A stretch of 64,000 nucleotides of DNA from the NCBI RefSeq assembly GCF_028279465.1, contig NZ_JANQNS010000008.1, forward strand, positions 1 to 64,000. Direction: 5' to 3'. The notes under the pieces were generated by a model that searched no databases, was not told the DNA's origin, and worked only from the letters and a program-made list of their open reading frames with translations. Positions 52,917 to 61,981 of the stretch are shown here, one piece after another. Every line of letters begins with the position of its first letter. Position 1 is the first letter of the stretch. Origin of the DNA: Parasphingopyxis sp. (GTDB lineage Bacteria > Pseudomonadota > Alphaproteobacteria > Sphingomonadales > Sphingomonadaceae). The position numbers were made by a program, and so were the translations under genes.

Positions 52917-53617
52917 GCGTTGGCATCGCGGTCGAGAATATCGTCAAGGAGTTCCCGATCACCAAGGAGGAGTCGATCCGGGTGCTTCACGGGATCGACC
53001 TGGAGATCAACACCGGCGAGCTCACCTACCTGATCGGCGAGTCGGGCTCGGGCAAGACGACGCTGATCTCGATTATCGCCGGTATCCTGTTCCCGACCGA
53101 GGGGCGGGTGAATATCTTCGGCACGGACATTTACGATCTGACCGATACCGAGCTCGTCAATTTCCGGCTCGACAATATCGGCTTTATTTTCCAGCAATAT
53201 AATCTGCTGCCGGCACTGACCGCCGCCGAGAATGCGGCCGTTCCACTCTACGCCAACGGCATTGCCCGCGAGGAGGGCGTCGAGCGGGGGAAGGCGATCC
53301 TCGATGCGCTCAACATCGCCGATCAGTGCGAGAAGCTGCCGCGTCAGCTTTCGGGCGGGCAGCAGCAGCGCGTCGCCATCGCCCGCGCCCTGATTCACGA
53401 ACCGCGCATCGTCGTCTGCGACGAACCGACGGCGGCGCTCGACGCCGGGTCCGGCCGCCGGGTCATGGACCTGCTGCGCGAGGTCGCGCTCGCCCCGGAT
53501 CGCGCTGTCATTATCGTTACCCATGACAATCGCGTCTTCGACCTCGCCGACCGGATCATCGAGATCGAGGACGGCCGCATCACCCATGACGGGAAGGAGC
53601 TTCCCGATGCCCATTGA
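52913..53617 (+). CDS. ABC transporter ATP-binding protein (MacB/DevA type)
   Basis: 234 residues. Walker A IGESGSGKTTL, Q-loop IFQQYNLLPAL, signature RQLSGGQQQRVAIARAL, Walker B IVVCDEPTAAL, H-loop VTHDNRVF. Full set of ABC motifs. It drives the permease encoded upstream. A repeat region separates it from the HlyD gene. Confidence 0.93.
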   Translation: MSVGIAVENIVKEFPITKEESIRVLHGIDLEINTGELTYLIGESGSGKTTLISIIAGILFPTEGRVNIFGTDIYDLTDTELVNFRLDNIGFIFQQYNLLPALTAAENAAVPLYANGIAREEGVERGKAILDALNIADQCEKLPRQLSGGQQQRVAIARALIHEPRIVVCDEPTAALDAGSGRRVMDLLREVALAPDRAVIIVTHDNRVFDLADRIIEIEDGRITHDGKELPDAH

Positions 53618-53626
53618 CGTAAATTC

Positions 53627-53817
53627 CCCTCGCCCCCTGCAAGGGGGAGAGGGATGTGCAGTCTTGGCGAGGAACGAGCCTAGACGAAGCTGGGTGAGGG
53701 GGTGCGCTTGCATGGCAAGCGCGCGGAGCCCTGCTCCGCTCACCCCCTCTCCAACTCCAACTAGCCAGACAAGCTGGCAAGCTTCCATATCCTCTCCCCC
53801 TCAAGTGGGAGAGGGAA
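53627..53817. repeat. Composite palindromic repeat between the ABC ATPase and HlyD genes
   Basis: At least four perfect hairpins lie in under 200 bases: CCCCCT/AGGGGG (53633-53647), an outer GAGGGGGTG/CACCCCCTC (53696-53704 with 53741-53749) enclosing GCGCTTGC/GCAAGCGC (53704-53722) and GCGGAGC/GCTCCGC (53723-53739), and CCTCTCCC/GGGAGAGG (53792-53815). The nested central unit should fold as a three-way junction. This is a REP/BIME-like mobile intergenic repeat and may lower expression of the downstream genes. Confidence 0.8.
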
Positions 53818-53875
53818 TCTGGGATAACGCGAAAGCTCCTGTTGCCGTTTTTCTCTCCGCCCAAAGGCTACGCTC

Positions 53876-54883
53876 ATGAAAAATTTAAGCTTTTCCCGCC
53901 AGATATTGCCGATTCTCGCGATCGCCGGGATCGTCATTGCGGCGATCTTCATCTTCGCGAACCTGCCCGATCGCACGATGACCGATCCGATGATCGAGCC
54001 GCCGCGCTCGCCCGACGCGCAAAGCACGACGGGAACCGTCGCCGGAACCGGCGTCGTCGAACCGTCGAGCGAAGAAATCGAGATCGGCGCGCATATCTCG
54101 GGCGTCGTCGATCAGGTCTATGTCGCGCCGGGCGATCTCGTGACGCAGGGCCAGCCGCTGTTCCGGGTCGATACGCGCGATGTCCGCGCCCGGGTCAACG
54201 AAGCCGGTGCGCGCGTTGCCAGCCTGCGCCAGACGGTCGCCTCCGCGCAAACCTCGCTGCGCGTCGCCAATGAGCAGCTTGCCCTGTATGCGGGTGTCGA
54301 GGACAGCCGCGCGATTTCGGATCAGGAAGTAATCGAGCGGCGCGGCGCGCGCGATACGGCGCGGGCTCAGCTCGCCGTCGCCCAGGCCCAGTATCGCGAG
54401 GCGCAGGCTGCACTTGCAAGCGCCCGCACCCAGCTTGAGCGCCACACGGTCCGCGCGCCGCAGACCGCGACCGTGCTCCAGCTCAATATCCGCACCGGCG
54501 AGTTCGCCAATGCGGGGCCGGGCATGGGCGGGAGCAGCGAGCCGCTGATCGTCATGGGCGTCACCGAACCGCTCTATGTGCGCGTCAGCATCGATGAGAA
54601 TGAGATCGAGCGGCTCGATATCGGCGCGCCGGCCATCGTTTCCGCGCGCGGCGATGCGGCGCGGCAGGTCGAGGCCCGCTATGTTCGCACTGAACCGCTG
54701 GTCGTCCCCAAAACCTCGCTGACTAATGCCGCGACCGAGCTTGTCGACGTGCGCGTGCTCGAACTGCTCTATGCGCTGCCCGGTCAAGGCCATTCGATGT
54801 TCGTCGGCCAGCAGGTCGATGCCTTCGTGCCCGCCCAGGGCGATGAAGAGGATGAGAGCGAAGGGGAGGGGGCGGACGAATGA
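53876..54883 (+). CDS. HlyD-family periplasmic adaptor (membrane fusion protein)
   Basis: 335 residues. N-terminal helix (ILPILAIAGIVIAAIFIFA), then the lipoyl-like domain (IGAHISGVVDQVYVAPGDLVTQGQPLFRV-type, key VSGxVxxVxxxxGDxVxxG pattern), a coiled-coil hairpin (about 100-185) and a beta-barrel domain (VRAPQTATVLQLNIRTGEFA). It bridges the ABC exporter to the outer-membrane channel encoded next. The C-terminus is acidic (EDESEGEGADE). Its stop overlaps the NodT start. Confidence 0.9.
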   Translation: MKNLSFSRQILPILAIAGIVIAAIFIFANLPDRTMTDPMIEPPRSPDAQSTTGTVAGTGVVEPSSEEIEIGAHISGVVDQVYVAPGDLVTQGQPLFRVDTRDVRARVNEAGARVASLRQTVASAQTSLRVANEQLALYAGVEDSRAISDQEVIERRGARDTARAQLAVAQAQYREAQAALASARTQLERHTVRAPQTATVLQLNIRTGEFANAGPGMGGSSEPLIVMGVTEPLYVRVSIDENEIERLDIGAPAIVSARGDAARQVEARYVRTEPLVVPKTSLTNAATELVDVRVLELLYALPGQGHSMFVGQQVDAFVPAQGDEEDESEGEGADE

Positions 54884-56445
54884 CCCCCGAGCCTATCCAA
54901 CATCCGCTCACCCTGAGCTTGTCGAAGGGTCGTTCTTTCTTTTCCACGGCGAAAGAAAAGGGCAGGGCTTCGACGGTCTCAGCCCGAGCGGTTCTTTTGT
55001 CGGGATCGCTCGCACTGATGCTTACAGCCTGCGCTACCTATCAGGGTGCGCGCGCGCCGTCCGAGGTCGAGGTGCCGGATCGCTTTGCGACCGTCGCAAG
55101 CGAAGTCGATGCGAATCTTGATGCCGCCGCGCTGCTGCCCTTTGCCGATCCCGCATATGGTGTGCTGCTTGAGCGCGCGCTCACCAGCGCGCCCGATCTG
55201 CAGGCGGCGCTTGCCCGGATCGACGCAGCTCGCGCTGGCGCACGCGGGGCAGGGGCCGAGCGGCTGCCCAACGTCACGGCGAGCGGTTCGGTCACGCGCG
55301 AGCGCACCAGCGTCGCCGCGTTCGGCGGTTTGCCCGCCGATATCCCGTTCGACACCGATCAGACGATCTACAGCACGTCGATCAACGCCGGCTGGGATCT
55401 GGACATTTTCGGCCGGTTGCGCGCGTCCGAGCGCGCCGCATTGGTTCGGGTCGATGCCGCGCGCGCCGATGCGGCCGCCGTCCGGATCGCGCTCGCCACC
55501 GATATCGCCCGCGCCGTCATCGCCTATCGCGCGGCTGAGGAACGGCTCGCGGTGATCGAGCAGGACCTCTCTGAGGCGCGCGATCTCGTCAGCCTGACCG
55601 GCGTGCGCTCGCGTGCGGGGATCGTCCCGGGCTTCGATCTCGTCCGCGCGCAATCACTCGAAGCCGATGCGCTGGCGCGGCGCGGGCCCGTGCAGGCCGA
55701 CCGCGTGACAGCCCTTGCGACCCTCGCCACGCTGACGGCCCAGCCCGTTACCGCCATCTCCCAGACACTCGACGCGGTGCCCGAGGGACAGGACGCATTG
55801 GCCGTGACGGACGCCCTGCCAGACCTCGCCGTGCCGTCGATCCTGCTGCGCCAGCGGCCCGATGTCGTCGCCGCCGAAAACCGCCTTGCCGCCGCCGATG
55901 CCGAGATCGCTTCGGCCGCTGCCGCCCAGTTTCCGAGCTTTTCGATCAGCGGCGTCATCGGCCTGATCGCGCTCGCCTTTGGCGACCTGTTCACTGACGA
56001 TGCCGTTATCGGCTCGCTCGGTGCATCGGTCTCCGGCCCGCTGCTCGATTTCGGGCGCACGGCCGCGCAGATCGACCAGCGCGAAGCGGAAGCCGCCGAA
56101 GCCTTTGCCGATTATCGCCGTGCGGTGTTCGTCGCTCTGGGCGATGTAGAACAGTCGCTAGGTACCATCGCGGCCGCGGACGGCCGGGCCGAAGCACTCG
56201 AACGCCAGCTCGTCTTCGATAACGACAATGTCGGCCTCGCATCGATCCGCTATCGTCGCGGCCTCGCCGATTTCCTGACCGTCATCGACGCCCAGCGCGC
56301 CGCGAACGCCACCCGCAGCACCGAAATTCTCGCCCGTGCCGACCGCGCTCTCCAGCGCGTCGCGCTATTCCGCGCGATCGGCGATGTCGATGCGCTGCCC
56401 GATGCCCGCGCCGAGGATATTGCATCCGGCGCGCCAAGCGACTAA
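54880..56445 (+). CDS. RND/ABC efflux outer-membrane lipoprotein (NodT/TolC family)
   Basis: 521 residues. Lipobox LTAC with Cys51 after hydrophobic AVLLSGSLALMLTA; the family domain (OEP) begins near residue 65 with GVLLERALTSAPDLQAALARI and repeats in the second half (LAVPSILLRQRPDVVAAENRL). It forms the trimeric outer channel. The leader is odd: 36 residues precede the hydrophobic part, and codons 11-28 come from a REP-like repeat (54911-54962). The ATG overlaps the HlyD stop. Confidence 0.9.
   Translation: MTPEPIQHPLTLSLSKGRSFFSTAKEKGRASTVSARAVLLSGSLALMLTACATYQGARAPSEVEVPDRFATVASEVDANLDAAALLPFADPAYGVLLERALTSAPDLQAALARIDAARAGARGAGAERLPNVTASGSVTRERTSVAAFGGLPADIPFDTDQTIYSTSINAGWDLDIFGRLRASERAALVRVDAARADAAAVRIALATDIARAVIAYRAAEERLAVIEQDLSEARDLVSLTGVRSRAGIVPGFDLVRAQSLEADALARRGPVQADRVTALATLATLTAQPVTAISQTLDAVPEGQDALAVTDALPDLAVPSILLRQRPDVVAAENRLAAADAEIASAAAAQFPSFSISGVIGLIALAFGDLFTDDAVIGSLGASVSGPLLDFGRTAAQIDQREAEAAEAFADYRRAVFVALGDVEQSLGTIAAADGRAEALERQLVFDNDNVGLASIRYRRGLADFLTVIDAQRAANATRSTEILARADRALQRVALFRAIGDVDALPDARAEDIASGAPSD
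54911..54962. repeat. REP-like element inside the NodT leader codons
   Basis: CCCTGAGCTTGTCGAAGGG (54911-54929) is the widespread alphaproteobacterial/sphingomonad REP core, followed by TTCTTTC...GAAAGAA (54933-54957). In frame it reads TLSLSKGRSFFSTAKEKGRA, so the repeat now codes the N-terminal leader. Confidence 0.75.
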
Positions 56446-56466
56446 CCCCGCGTCGCGCTTGGCGAT

Positions 56467-56540
56467 GCGGGTATAGCTCAATGGTAGAGCACTAGCCTTC
56501 CAAGCTTGTGATGCGGGTTCGATTCCCGCTACCCGCTCCA
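56467..56540 (+). tRNA. tRNA-Gly (TCC anticodon)
   Basis: 74 nt. Acceptor GCGGGTA pairs with TACCCGC (56530-56536). D-arm GCTC...GAGC, anticodon loop CTTCCAA (TCC), T-loop GTTCGATTC; CCA encoded at 56538-56540. Confidence 0.95.
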
Positions 56541-56610
56541 GCCTTGCGCCTGTCTCGCCCGGCGGCGATCTTCATCTTTAAGTTACCAATTTTCCTTAGA
56601 TTTGCGCCAT

Positions 56611-57939
56611 ATGAACGCGCATCGCGACATCGAGCGCCCCGCTCCGGCGGCCGGCGCGGATCCGCGGCCGCCCTCGGCGGTCTCGAGCGGCGTGGGTTTT
56701 GTCGGCCTCGCGGGGCTGTTTGCGGCGATTATCGTCGGCCAGATGACCGGGGCGAACGGGCCGGTTTCGGGCATTATCGCGGTGGTCGCCTGCGGCCTGC
56801 CGATGGTGCTGTGGACGATCTTTGTCGACAAGGCGTGGAAGAATGAGACGACGGGCCTCGATTGGGAGCGCCCGCTTCGCCCGCATGACGAAACGCGCGA
56901 GATCAGCATCGCCAAGCTTGCCGGGCTCTGGGCGACCTGGGGCATCATCGCCGCGCTCTATTGCATCTGCCGCTGGTATTGGGACGGGCAATATCTGTTC
57001 GCGATGCGGATGCTGGCCTGGGCGGCCCCAGTCATGTTCGTGGTCTCCATACCTTACATCTTCTGGATCGACCGGCGGCTGAAGGAGCCGAAGGACGGCT
57101 GCTATATGTTCGGCGCGTGGCTGACGGGAGAGCGCGCCGATATCGATCGCGAAAAGGTGATCGAGCATTTCCGCAGCTGGGCGGTCAAAGGCTTCTTCAC
57201 GGCCTTCATGATCTCGATCGTGCCCGGCAACTGGTTCGAGGTACTGCGCTGGAGCATGGACGATATCCTCTCCAATCCGGTCGCGATGGCGCACTTCCTG
57301 ATCGCGCTGCTCTTCCTGATCGACGTGGCCTTCGCGACGGTCGGCTATGTGATGACGCTGCGCCCGCTGGATTCGCATATCCGTTCGGCCAATCCCTATA
57401 CGCAGGGCTGGCTCGCGGCGCTGATCTGCTATCCGCCCTTCATCCTGATGAGCGCAGGCGGGCCACTCGATTATCAGCAGAATACCGCGGACTGGACGCA
57501 TTGGCTGGCGGACTGGCCGATCGCGCTCGCGATCACGGGCGCGATCCTCGTGCTGCTGACGACGATCTATAGCTGGGCGACGGTTGCCTTCGGCATCCGC
57601 TTTTCCAACCTCACCCATCGCGGTATCATCACCCATGGCCCCTATCGCTGGACGCGCCACCCGGCCTATCTCTCGAAGAACGCCTTCTGGTGGCTGGCGA
57701 CCATGCCCTTCATCGCGACGAGCGGCAGCCCGGTCGACATGATCCGCAACACCATACTCCTCGCGCTGGTCAGCGCCGTCTATTACTGGCGCGCCAAGAC
57801 CGAGGAAAAGCATCTGATGGCCGACCCGGCGTACGAGGAATATTGGCACTGGATGGAGCGCAACGCGCCCGTGCCGCGCTTCTTCGCGTGGGCGACGGGC
57901 CGCAAGGGCAAGCCGGGCGAAATGGTACCGGCGGAGTAG
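56611..57939 (+). CDS. Isoprenylcysteine carboxyl methyltransferase-like membrane protein
   Basis: About 442 residues with around nine membrane helices. The C-terminal part has GPYRWTRHPAYLSKNAFW and a terminal AKTEEKHLMADPAYEEYWHWMERN, the ICMT/PEMT SAM-binding signature. The long N-terminal membrane part is unlike small ICMTs. It may methylate a lipid or thiol at the membrane; the substrate is unknown. Starts behind a weak ribosome site at 56611 (MNAHRD). It stands alone after tRNA-Gly. Confidence 0.75.
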   Translation: MNAHRDIERPAPAAGADPRPPSAVSSGVGFVGLAGLFAAIIVGQMTGANGPVSGIIAVVACGLPMVLWTIFVDKAWKNETTGLDWERPLRPHDETREISIAKLAGLWATWGIIAALYCICRWYWDGQYLFAMRMLAWAAPVMFVVSIPYIFWIDRRLKEPKDGCYMFGAWLTGERADIDREKVIEHFRSWAVKGFFTAFMISIVPGNWFEVLRWSMDDILSNPVAMAHFLIALLFLIDVAFATVGYVMTLRPLDSHIRSANPYTQGWLAALICYPPFILMSAGGPLDYQQNTADWTHWLADWPIALAITGAILVLLTTIYSWATVAFGIRFSNLTHRGIITHGPYRWTRHPAYLSKNAFWWLATMPFIATSGSPVDMIRNTILLALVSAVYYWRAKTEEKHLMADPAYEEYWHWMERNAPVPRFFAWATGRKGKPGEMVPAE

Positions 57940-57997
57940 AGCGTCGTTTACATGTCGCCTTTCAGGTCATCATGTGCGCCGCTCGCTGAGAAGCGCA

Positions 57998-58525
57998 TTA
58001 ATTGCGCTTGCTAGTCCATTCCCGGCTAGATTCACGGAATTCCCGCTCGATCCATTCGGTGATGCGTTGCTTGCGCTCTGCGGTTGCCGTTCGCGCCGCA
58101 CCCGCGACGATATCGGTAAGCGGCACGGCTGCCAGCGCTTGCCGATAGGCCGTTTCGGCGCTGCGGAACGCTGCAGCGATCTCGCATGGCCCGGGGCATT
58201 CCGCGGGCGACGCGCCGCACGGACCGTTGCGCCGCACTTCCGTACACCGGAAAATGGGGGCTGACCCCTCGACCGCGGCCGCGATATCCCAGAGGGAGAT
58301 GGCATCAGCCGGCCGGGCGAGTCGGTAGCCGCCGGCCACGCCGCGTTGCGCCGTAACGATGCCCGCGCGGCTCAACGCCTGAAGCTGCTTGGCCATATAA
58401 GGCGGTGGAACGTCGAGGAAATCGGCGAGCGCTTCACCGGGAAGCGCCGAACCCGGCGGCAACAAAGCAAGGACTGCACAGGCATGCGCAGCCCATTCGA
58501 CACCCTTGCTCATCTTCATCGGCAA
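57998..58525 (-). CDS. Rrf2-family transcriptional regulator
   Basis: 175 residues. Winged HTH at the N-terminus (DFLDVPPPYMAKQLQALSRAGIV), then a dimer helix and a Cys cluster: FRC, PCG, ECPGPC (C-x8-C-x6-C-x3-C). Such Rrf2 proteins (IscR, NsrR, RirA) hold an Fe-S cluster and sense NO, iron or redox state. Here the Cys spacing differs from IscR. Neighbours DUF1499 and DoxX genes are likely targets (inference). Confidence 0.87.
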   Translation of the reverse strand: MPMKMSKGVEWAAHACAVLALLPPGSALPGEALADFLDVPPPYMAKQLQALSRAGIVTAQRGVAGGYRLARPADAISLWDIAAAVEGSAPIFRCTEVRRNGPCGASPAECPGPCEIAAAFRSAETAYRQALAAVPLTDIVAGAARTATAERKQRITEWIEREFRESSREWTSKRN

Positions 58526-58567
58526 CCTCTCTTCGTCGCGTTATGGATTCTGCTCGGTCCGAGACGA

Positions 58568-59020
58568 CTAGCCGTCCAGATTCTCCCGGATCTCGGCGAT
58601 GCGCTCGCTATTGACGCCCATATCGGAGTAACCGACGCGCGAGGCGGAACGCACATGCACGCCATCCTCGGCAAGGCGGAACTCCACATCGTCGACGAAA
58701 CTGAAGATCGAGGCGGTGAATTCGGCGGCGAGATAGGTCTCGTCCTGCGATGTTATGGTGCCTTCCATATCGGCGATCGCCCCCGGCAACGCGTCCCAGG
58801 CGCCGACCGGCAGCGGATCGACCTGTTGCTCGCCCGTAGCACCGGCTTCGCTAGACACGCAGTTGGGCGATGACGGACAGGGCGCCAATTGCCCGTCGAT
58901 CAGGCCCGGCGCTTCGCCATTCTGCGACGTTTGACCCAGGTAGAACAGCGCACCGACAGCCAGCACGACCAGCGCCACGACGCCATATAGCAGATATTTC
59001 ACGATAAATTTCCCCTTCAC
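58568..59020 (-). CDS. DUF1499 family protein
   Basis: 150 residues. One N-terminal membrane helix (YLLYGVVALVVLAVGALFYL) and a periplasmic domain with APCPSSPNCVSSEA (the DUF1499 CPxSPNCVSS motif). Function unknown. Located 43 bases upstream of the Rrf2 gene on the same strand and divergent from DoxX. Confidence 0.82.
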   Translation of the reverse strand: MKGKFIVKYLLYGVVALVVLAVGALFYLGQTSQNGEAPGLIDGQLAPCPSSPNCVSSEAGATGEQQVDPLPVGAWDALPGAIADMEGTITSQDETYLAAEFTASIFSFVDDVEFRLAEDGVHVRSASRVGYSDMGVNSERIAEIRENLDG

Positions 59021-59072
59021 AATTGGTCAATTATGGATATAATTTATCCGTAATTAGTGCTGAGGTAAACCC

Positions 59073-59495
59073 ATGTTTGCAGAAAACCGACTCCCGAACA
59101 GCCCGGCGCTTACCCTTGCCGCGCGCATACTCTTCGCCTCGCTCTTTCTGCTCTCAGGTGTCACCCATTTTACGAACATCCCTTACTATGTCGGACTCAT
59201 GCCCGATGTGGTGCCCTACCCGGTCGCTTGGACGTTGATATCGGGGGTCGTCGAGCTGGCCGGGGCCTGCATGATCCTCTTCAACTGGCGGCCGCGCCTT
59301 GGCGGCTGGTTGATCATACTCTTCCTGGTTCCCGTGACCATCGTCGTTCATGGCTATGAGATGATCTACGCTCCCGACGAAGCCATGCGCCTGAACCAGC
59401 AAGCGCACTTCCTCAAAGGCCTGGCGCTGACTGGCGCCGCGCTACTCATCACCCAGCTGGGCGTCGCCCATCGATCCGTCGAGGCCTCCGCCTGA
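59073..59495 (+). CDS. DoxX-family membrane protein
   Basis: 140 residues with four membrane helices. LFLLSGVTHFTNIPYYVGLMP and VVELAGACMILFNWRPRLGGW are DoxX/DoxD signatures. Members are involved in redox or thiol stress and quinone-linked processes. GAGG lies before the ATG. Divergent from the DUF1499/Rrf2 genes, so the Rrf2 protein may control both sides. Confidence 0.85.
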   Translation: MFAENRLPNSPALTLAARILFASLFLLSGVTHFTNIPYYVGLMPDVVPYPVAWTLISGVVELAGACMILFNWRPRLGGWLIILFLVPVTIVVHGYEMIYAPDEAMRLNQQAHFLKGLALTGAALLITQLGVAHRSVEASA

Positions 59496-59586
59496 AGACC
59501 TTCATAAGCTGCGCGTTCGTCGACAACCGCTTTGGAATTCCGATGGTATCCGCGACGGTCCACGAAACACACCATCTCATTTTCTG

Positions 59587-60426
59587 CTATGCGTGACTGA
59601 TGATGACAGCCATCTCGCTACCATCGGCAAGCGGAGTACCTCGCAGGTCGTTGTAGGATGTCTGGACTTCGAGGCCATGTGGGTCGAGTTCCGTATCTAG
59701 CATTTCCACAGTGAAATGCTGGAGCCAATTGTAAATCTCCCACTCTCTCTGTTCTTCGTAGATGACATATTTATCCAATGCCACAAGATCAGAATCATAT
59801 GTAAAAGAGGATTTGATGCACCAGTATTCTTCCTGACTCCAGAATCCATTCATTGCGTTCTTTTCGACGTTTAGATCTTCGGTCAGATCAGTAAACCTGG
59901 ATTCAGTGTAGACATCCAGTGCAATTACGCCTTCCGGCTTCAGTATGGACTTGAATTTTGCGAACAACGTGAAGCGCTGTGATGGACTGAGCGCGCACAA
60001 GTCGCACATGACCAAAGTGATCAGATCGAATGTTCGCGGATCGCTGTACTCCAGGTAATTCCCTAGATGATACTCGATAGCCAGATTGGACGCCTTTGCC
60101 TTTTGCTGCGCATAGCTGATAGAGTTTTCGGAGAAATCCAGCCCTACGACAGTCCCTATCCCGGCATCCTTGAACCGCTGCGTATAAAGGCCCGGTCCAC
60201 AACCGAAATCGATGGTCTTTGATCCTTCGTCCAGATCAAACTCTGAAACCAGCCAGCTTACGGAGTCGCTGATAAAGCCGGTCGATCTGGATGCTGCATC
60301 GATTTCCGGGTTGAGATGGTATGCCAACATCTGCTCGGCGATATGACGATCTGTCCAAAGCACATCCGCCGTGTATTCAGACCAAATCGTAGGTTTGGCT
60401 GTCGCTGCATTGAGTTCTTTGAACAT
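59587..60426 (-). CDS. Class I SAM-dependent methyltransferase, AT-rich gene
   Basis: About 279 residues. Motif I KTIDFGCGPGLYTQRF and following GTVVGLDFSENSISYA, then DLITLVMCDLCALSP: a standard small-molecule methyltransferase. The N-terminus (VLWTDRHIAEQMLAYHLNP) and C-terminus fit the stand-alone group often seen with antibiotic or toxin pathways. The gene is visibly AT-richer than its neighbours, with less GC at third positions, suggesting recent transfer. Start at 60426 (MFKELNA) over 60471. Substrate unknown. Confidence 0.75.
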   Translation of the reverse strand: MFKELNAATAKPTIWSEYTADVLWTDRHIAEQMLAYHLNPEIDAASRSTGFISDSVSWLVSEFDLDEGSKTIDFGCGPGLYTQRFKDAGIGTVVGLDFSENSISYAQQKAKASNLAIEYHLGNYLEYSDPRTFDLITLVMCDLCALSPSQRFTLFAKFKSILKPEGVIALDVYTESRFTDLTEDLNVEKNAMNGFWSQEEYWCIKSSFTYDSDLVALDKYVIYEEQREWEIYNWLQHFTVEMLDTELDPHGLEVQTSYNDLRGTPLADGSEMAVIISHA

Positions 60427-60528
60427 ATCTCTTGGCTCGGGTAGATGTGATGCGTGCCTTCCGAAGGCCATTTGCGTGCAGAGTTAGTCAACTTGACCGG
60501 GAAACCGCACTTTCTCCGAAAGCGCCGC

Positions 60529-61902
60529 CTAAAAACTCTCTTCCGCATACACCCGCGAGACGTCGCCGGTCCATTCACCATGATAGCGCTCGAGAAGTCG
60601 CTCGGCGGGCGTCTTGCCGCTGGCGACGATCTCTCGGAGCGGATCGAGGAAGCCGCTTTCATTGTCGCCGCTGCCGTTAAGGCGGGCGCGGGCGCTAAGG
60701 CCCGCGGTCGCGATGTCGAGGATTTCGGGGGCGATCTCGCCGAGCGTGCGGCCGCCCGGCACGGGCGCTTTGAGGCCGAGTTTCGGGACGCTGTCGCGCA
60801 GCGCTTCGCGTTCCTCCAGCGTCCAGCCTTTCACCATATCCCAGGCCGCATCGAGCGCGGTCTGATCGTAAAGCAGGCCGACCCAGAGGGCGGGGAGGGC
60901 GCAAATCCGGTTCCACGGGCCGCCGTCCGCGCCGCGCATCTCGAGAAAGCTTTTGAGGCGGACCTCGGGGAAGATCGTCGAGAGATGGTCGTTCCAATCG
61001 TCCAGCGTCGGCTTTTCGCCGGGCAGGATCGGGAGCTCTCCCTTTAGGAAATCGCGGAAATTCAGACCCGAGGCGTCGAGATATTCGTCGCCACGATAGG
61101 CGAAATACATCGGCACATCGAGCGCATAGTCGAGATAGCGCTCATAGCCGAATCCGTCTTCGAAGACGAAGGGGAGCATGCCCGTGCGGTCCGGGTCGGT
61201 GTCGGACCAGATATGGCTGCGGAAGGACAGGAAGCCGTTGGGCTTACCCTCGGTGAAAGGCGAATTGGCGAAGAGCGCGGTGCCGAGCGGCTGCAGCGCC
61301 AGCGCCACACGGAACTTCTGCGCCATGTCCGCTTCGCTCGCATAGTCGAGATTGGTCTGGATGGTGCAGGTGCGCAGCATCATGTCGAGCCCGAGATTGC
61401 CCTTTTTAGGCATGTACTCTCGCATGATCTTGTACCGGCCTTTAGGCATGATCGGCAGGTCGCTGCGCGCCTTGTCCGGCCACATGCCGAGGCCGAGAAA
61501 GCCCTTGCCGGTTGTCGCACCGATCGCTTTGACCTGTTCGAGATGGCGGCCGGTTTCCGCACAGGTTTCGTGGAGGTTGTCGAGCGCCGCGCCGGAGAGT
61601 TCGAGCTGACCGGCGGGTTCAAGGCTGACCGTGCCGTCCGCGCCCTTCATGGCGATGACCTTGCCCTTTTCCTCGATCGGCTCCCAGCCGAATTCGGTCA
61701 GTGCGAGAAGCAGGTCCCGAATGCCGCCTGGTTCGTCATAGGAAGGGGCGTGGAAATCGCTTTGACAATAGACAAATTTCTCGTGCTCGGTACCGATCTT
61801 CCACTGGTCCGCCGGCTTTTCGCCGCCGGCGAAGACATCAAGCAATTGCTGACGGTTTTCGATGATCGGCGCGTCGCTCGTTGAAGCCGTCTTCGTGCTC
61901 AT
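60529..61902 (-). CDS. gshA: Glutamate-cysteine ligase, plant/alphaproteobacterial type
   Basis: 457 residues. KIGTEHEKFVYC (ATP/Glu-binding start), GLDMMLRTCTIQTNLDYASE (conserved core), FANSPFTEGKPNGFLSFRSHIW and FLEMRGADGG identify the GCS2 plant-type ligase. It joins Glu and Cys to gamma-glutamylcysteine, the first step to glutathione. The N-terminal 40 residues may be a small regulatory extension. Divergent gap to the P-domain gene of about 80 bases includes CTGGC-ATGC-GCCAG (61925-61938). Confidence 0.93.
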   Translation of the reverse strand: MSTKTASTSDAPIIENRQQLLDVFAGGEKPADQWKIGTEHEKFVYCQSDFHAPSYDEPGGIRDLLLALTEFGWEPIEEKGKVIAMKGADGTVSLEPAGQLELSGAALDNLHETCAETGRHLEQVKAIGATTGKGFLGLGMWPDKARSDLPIMPKGRYKIMREYMPKKGNLGLDMMLRTCTIQTNLDYASEADMAQKFRVALALQPLGTALFANSPFTEGKPNGFLSFRSHIWSDTDPDRTGMLPFVFEDGFGYERYLDYALDVPMYFAYRGDEYLDASGLNFRDFLKGELPILPGEKPTLDDWNDHLSTIFPEVRLKSFLEMRGADGGPWNRICALPALWVGLLYDQTALDAAWDMVKGWTLEEREALRDSVPKLGLKAPVPGGRTLGEIAPEILDIATAGLSARARLNGSGDNESGFLDPLREIVASGKTPAERLLERYHGEWTGDVSRVYAEESF

Positions 61903-61981
61903 GCCCCGCCCTTAGCCCCGTTGGCTGGCATGCGCCAGTATAGGATCGCTTGGCACCGGTGAAGAAAAGCGCCGTAGCGGC

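Noticed and set aside
53627..53817. A CRISPR array.
   Set aside because: The repeats are inverted palindromes of different sequence with no regular spacers.
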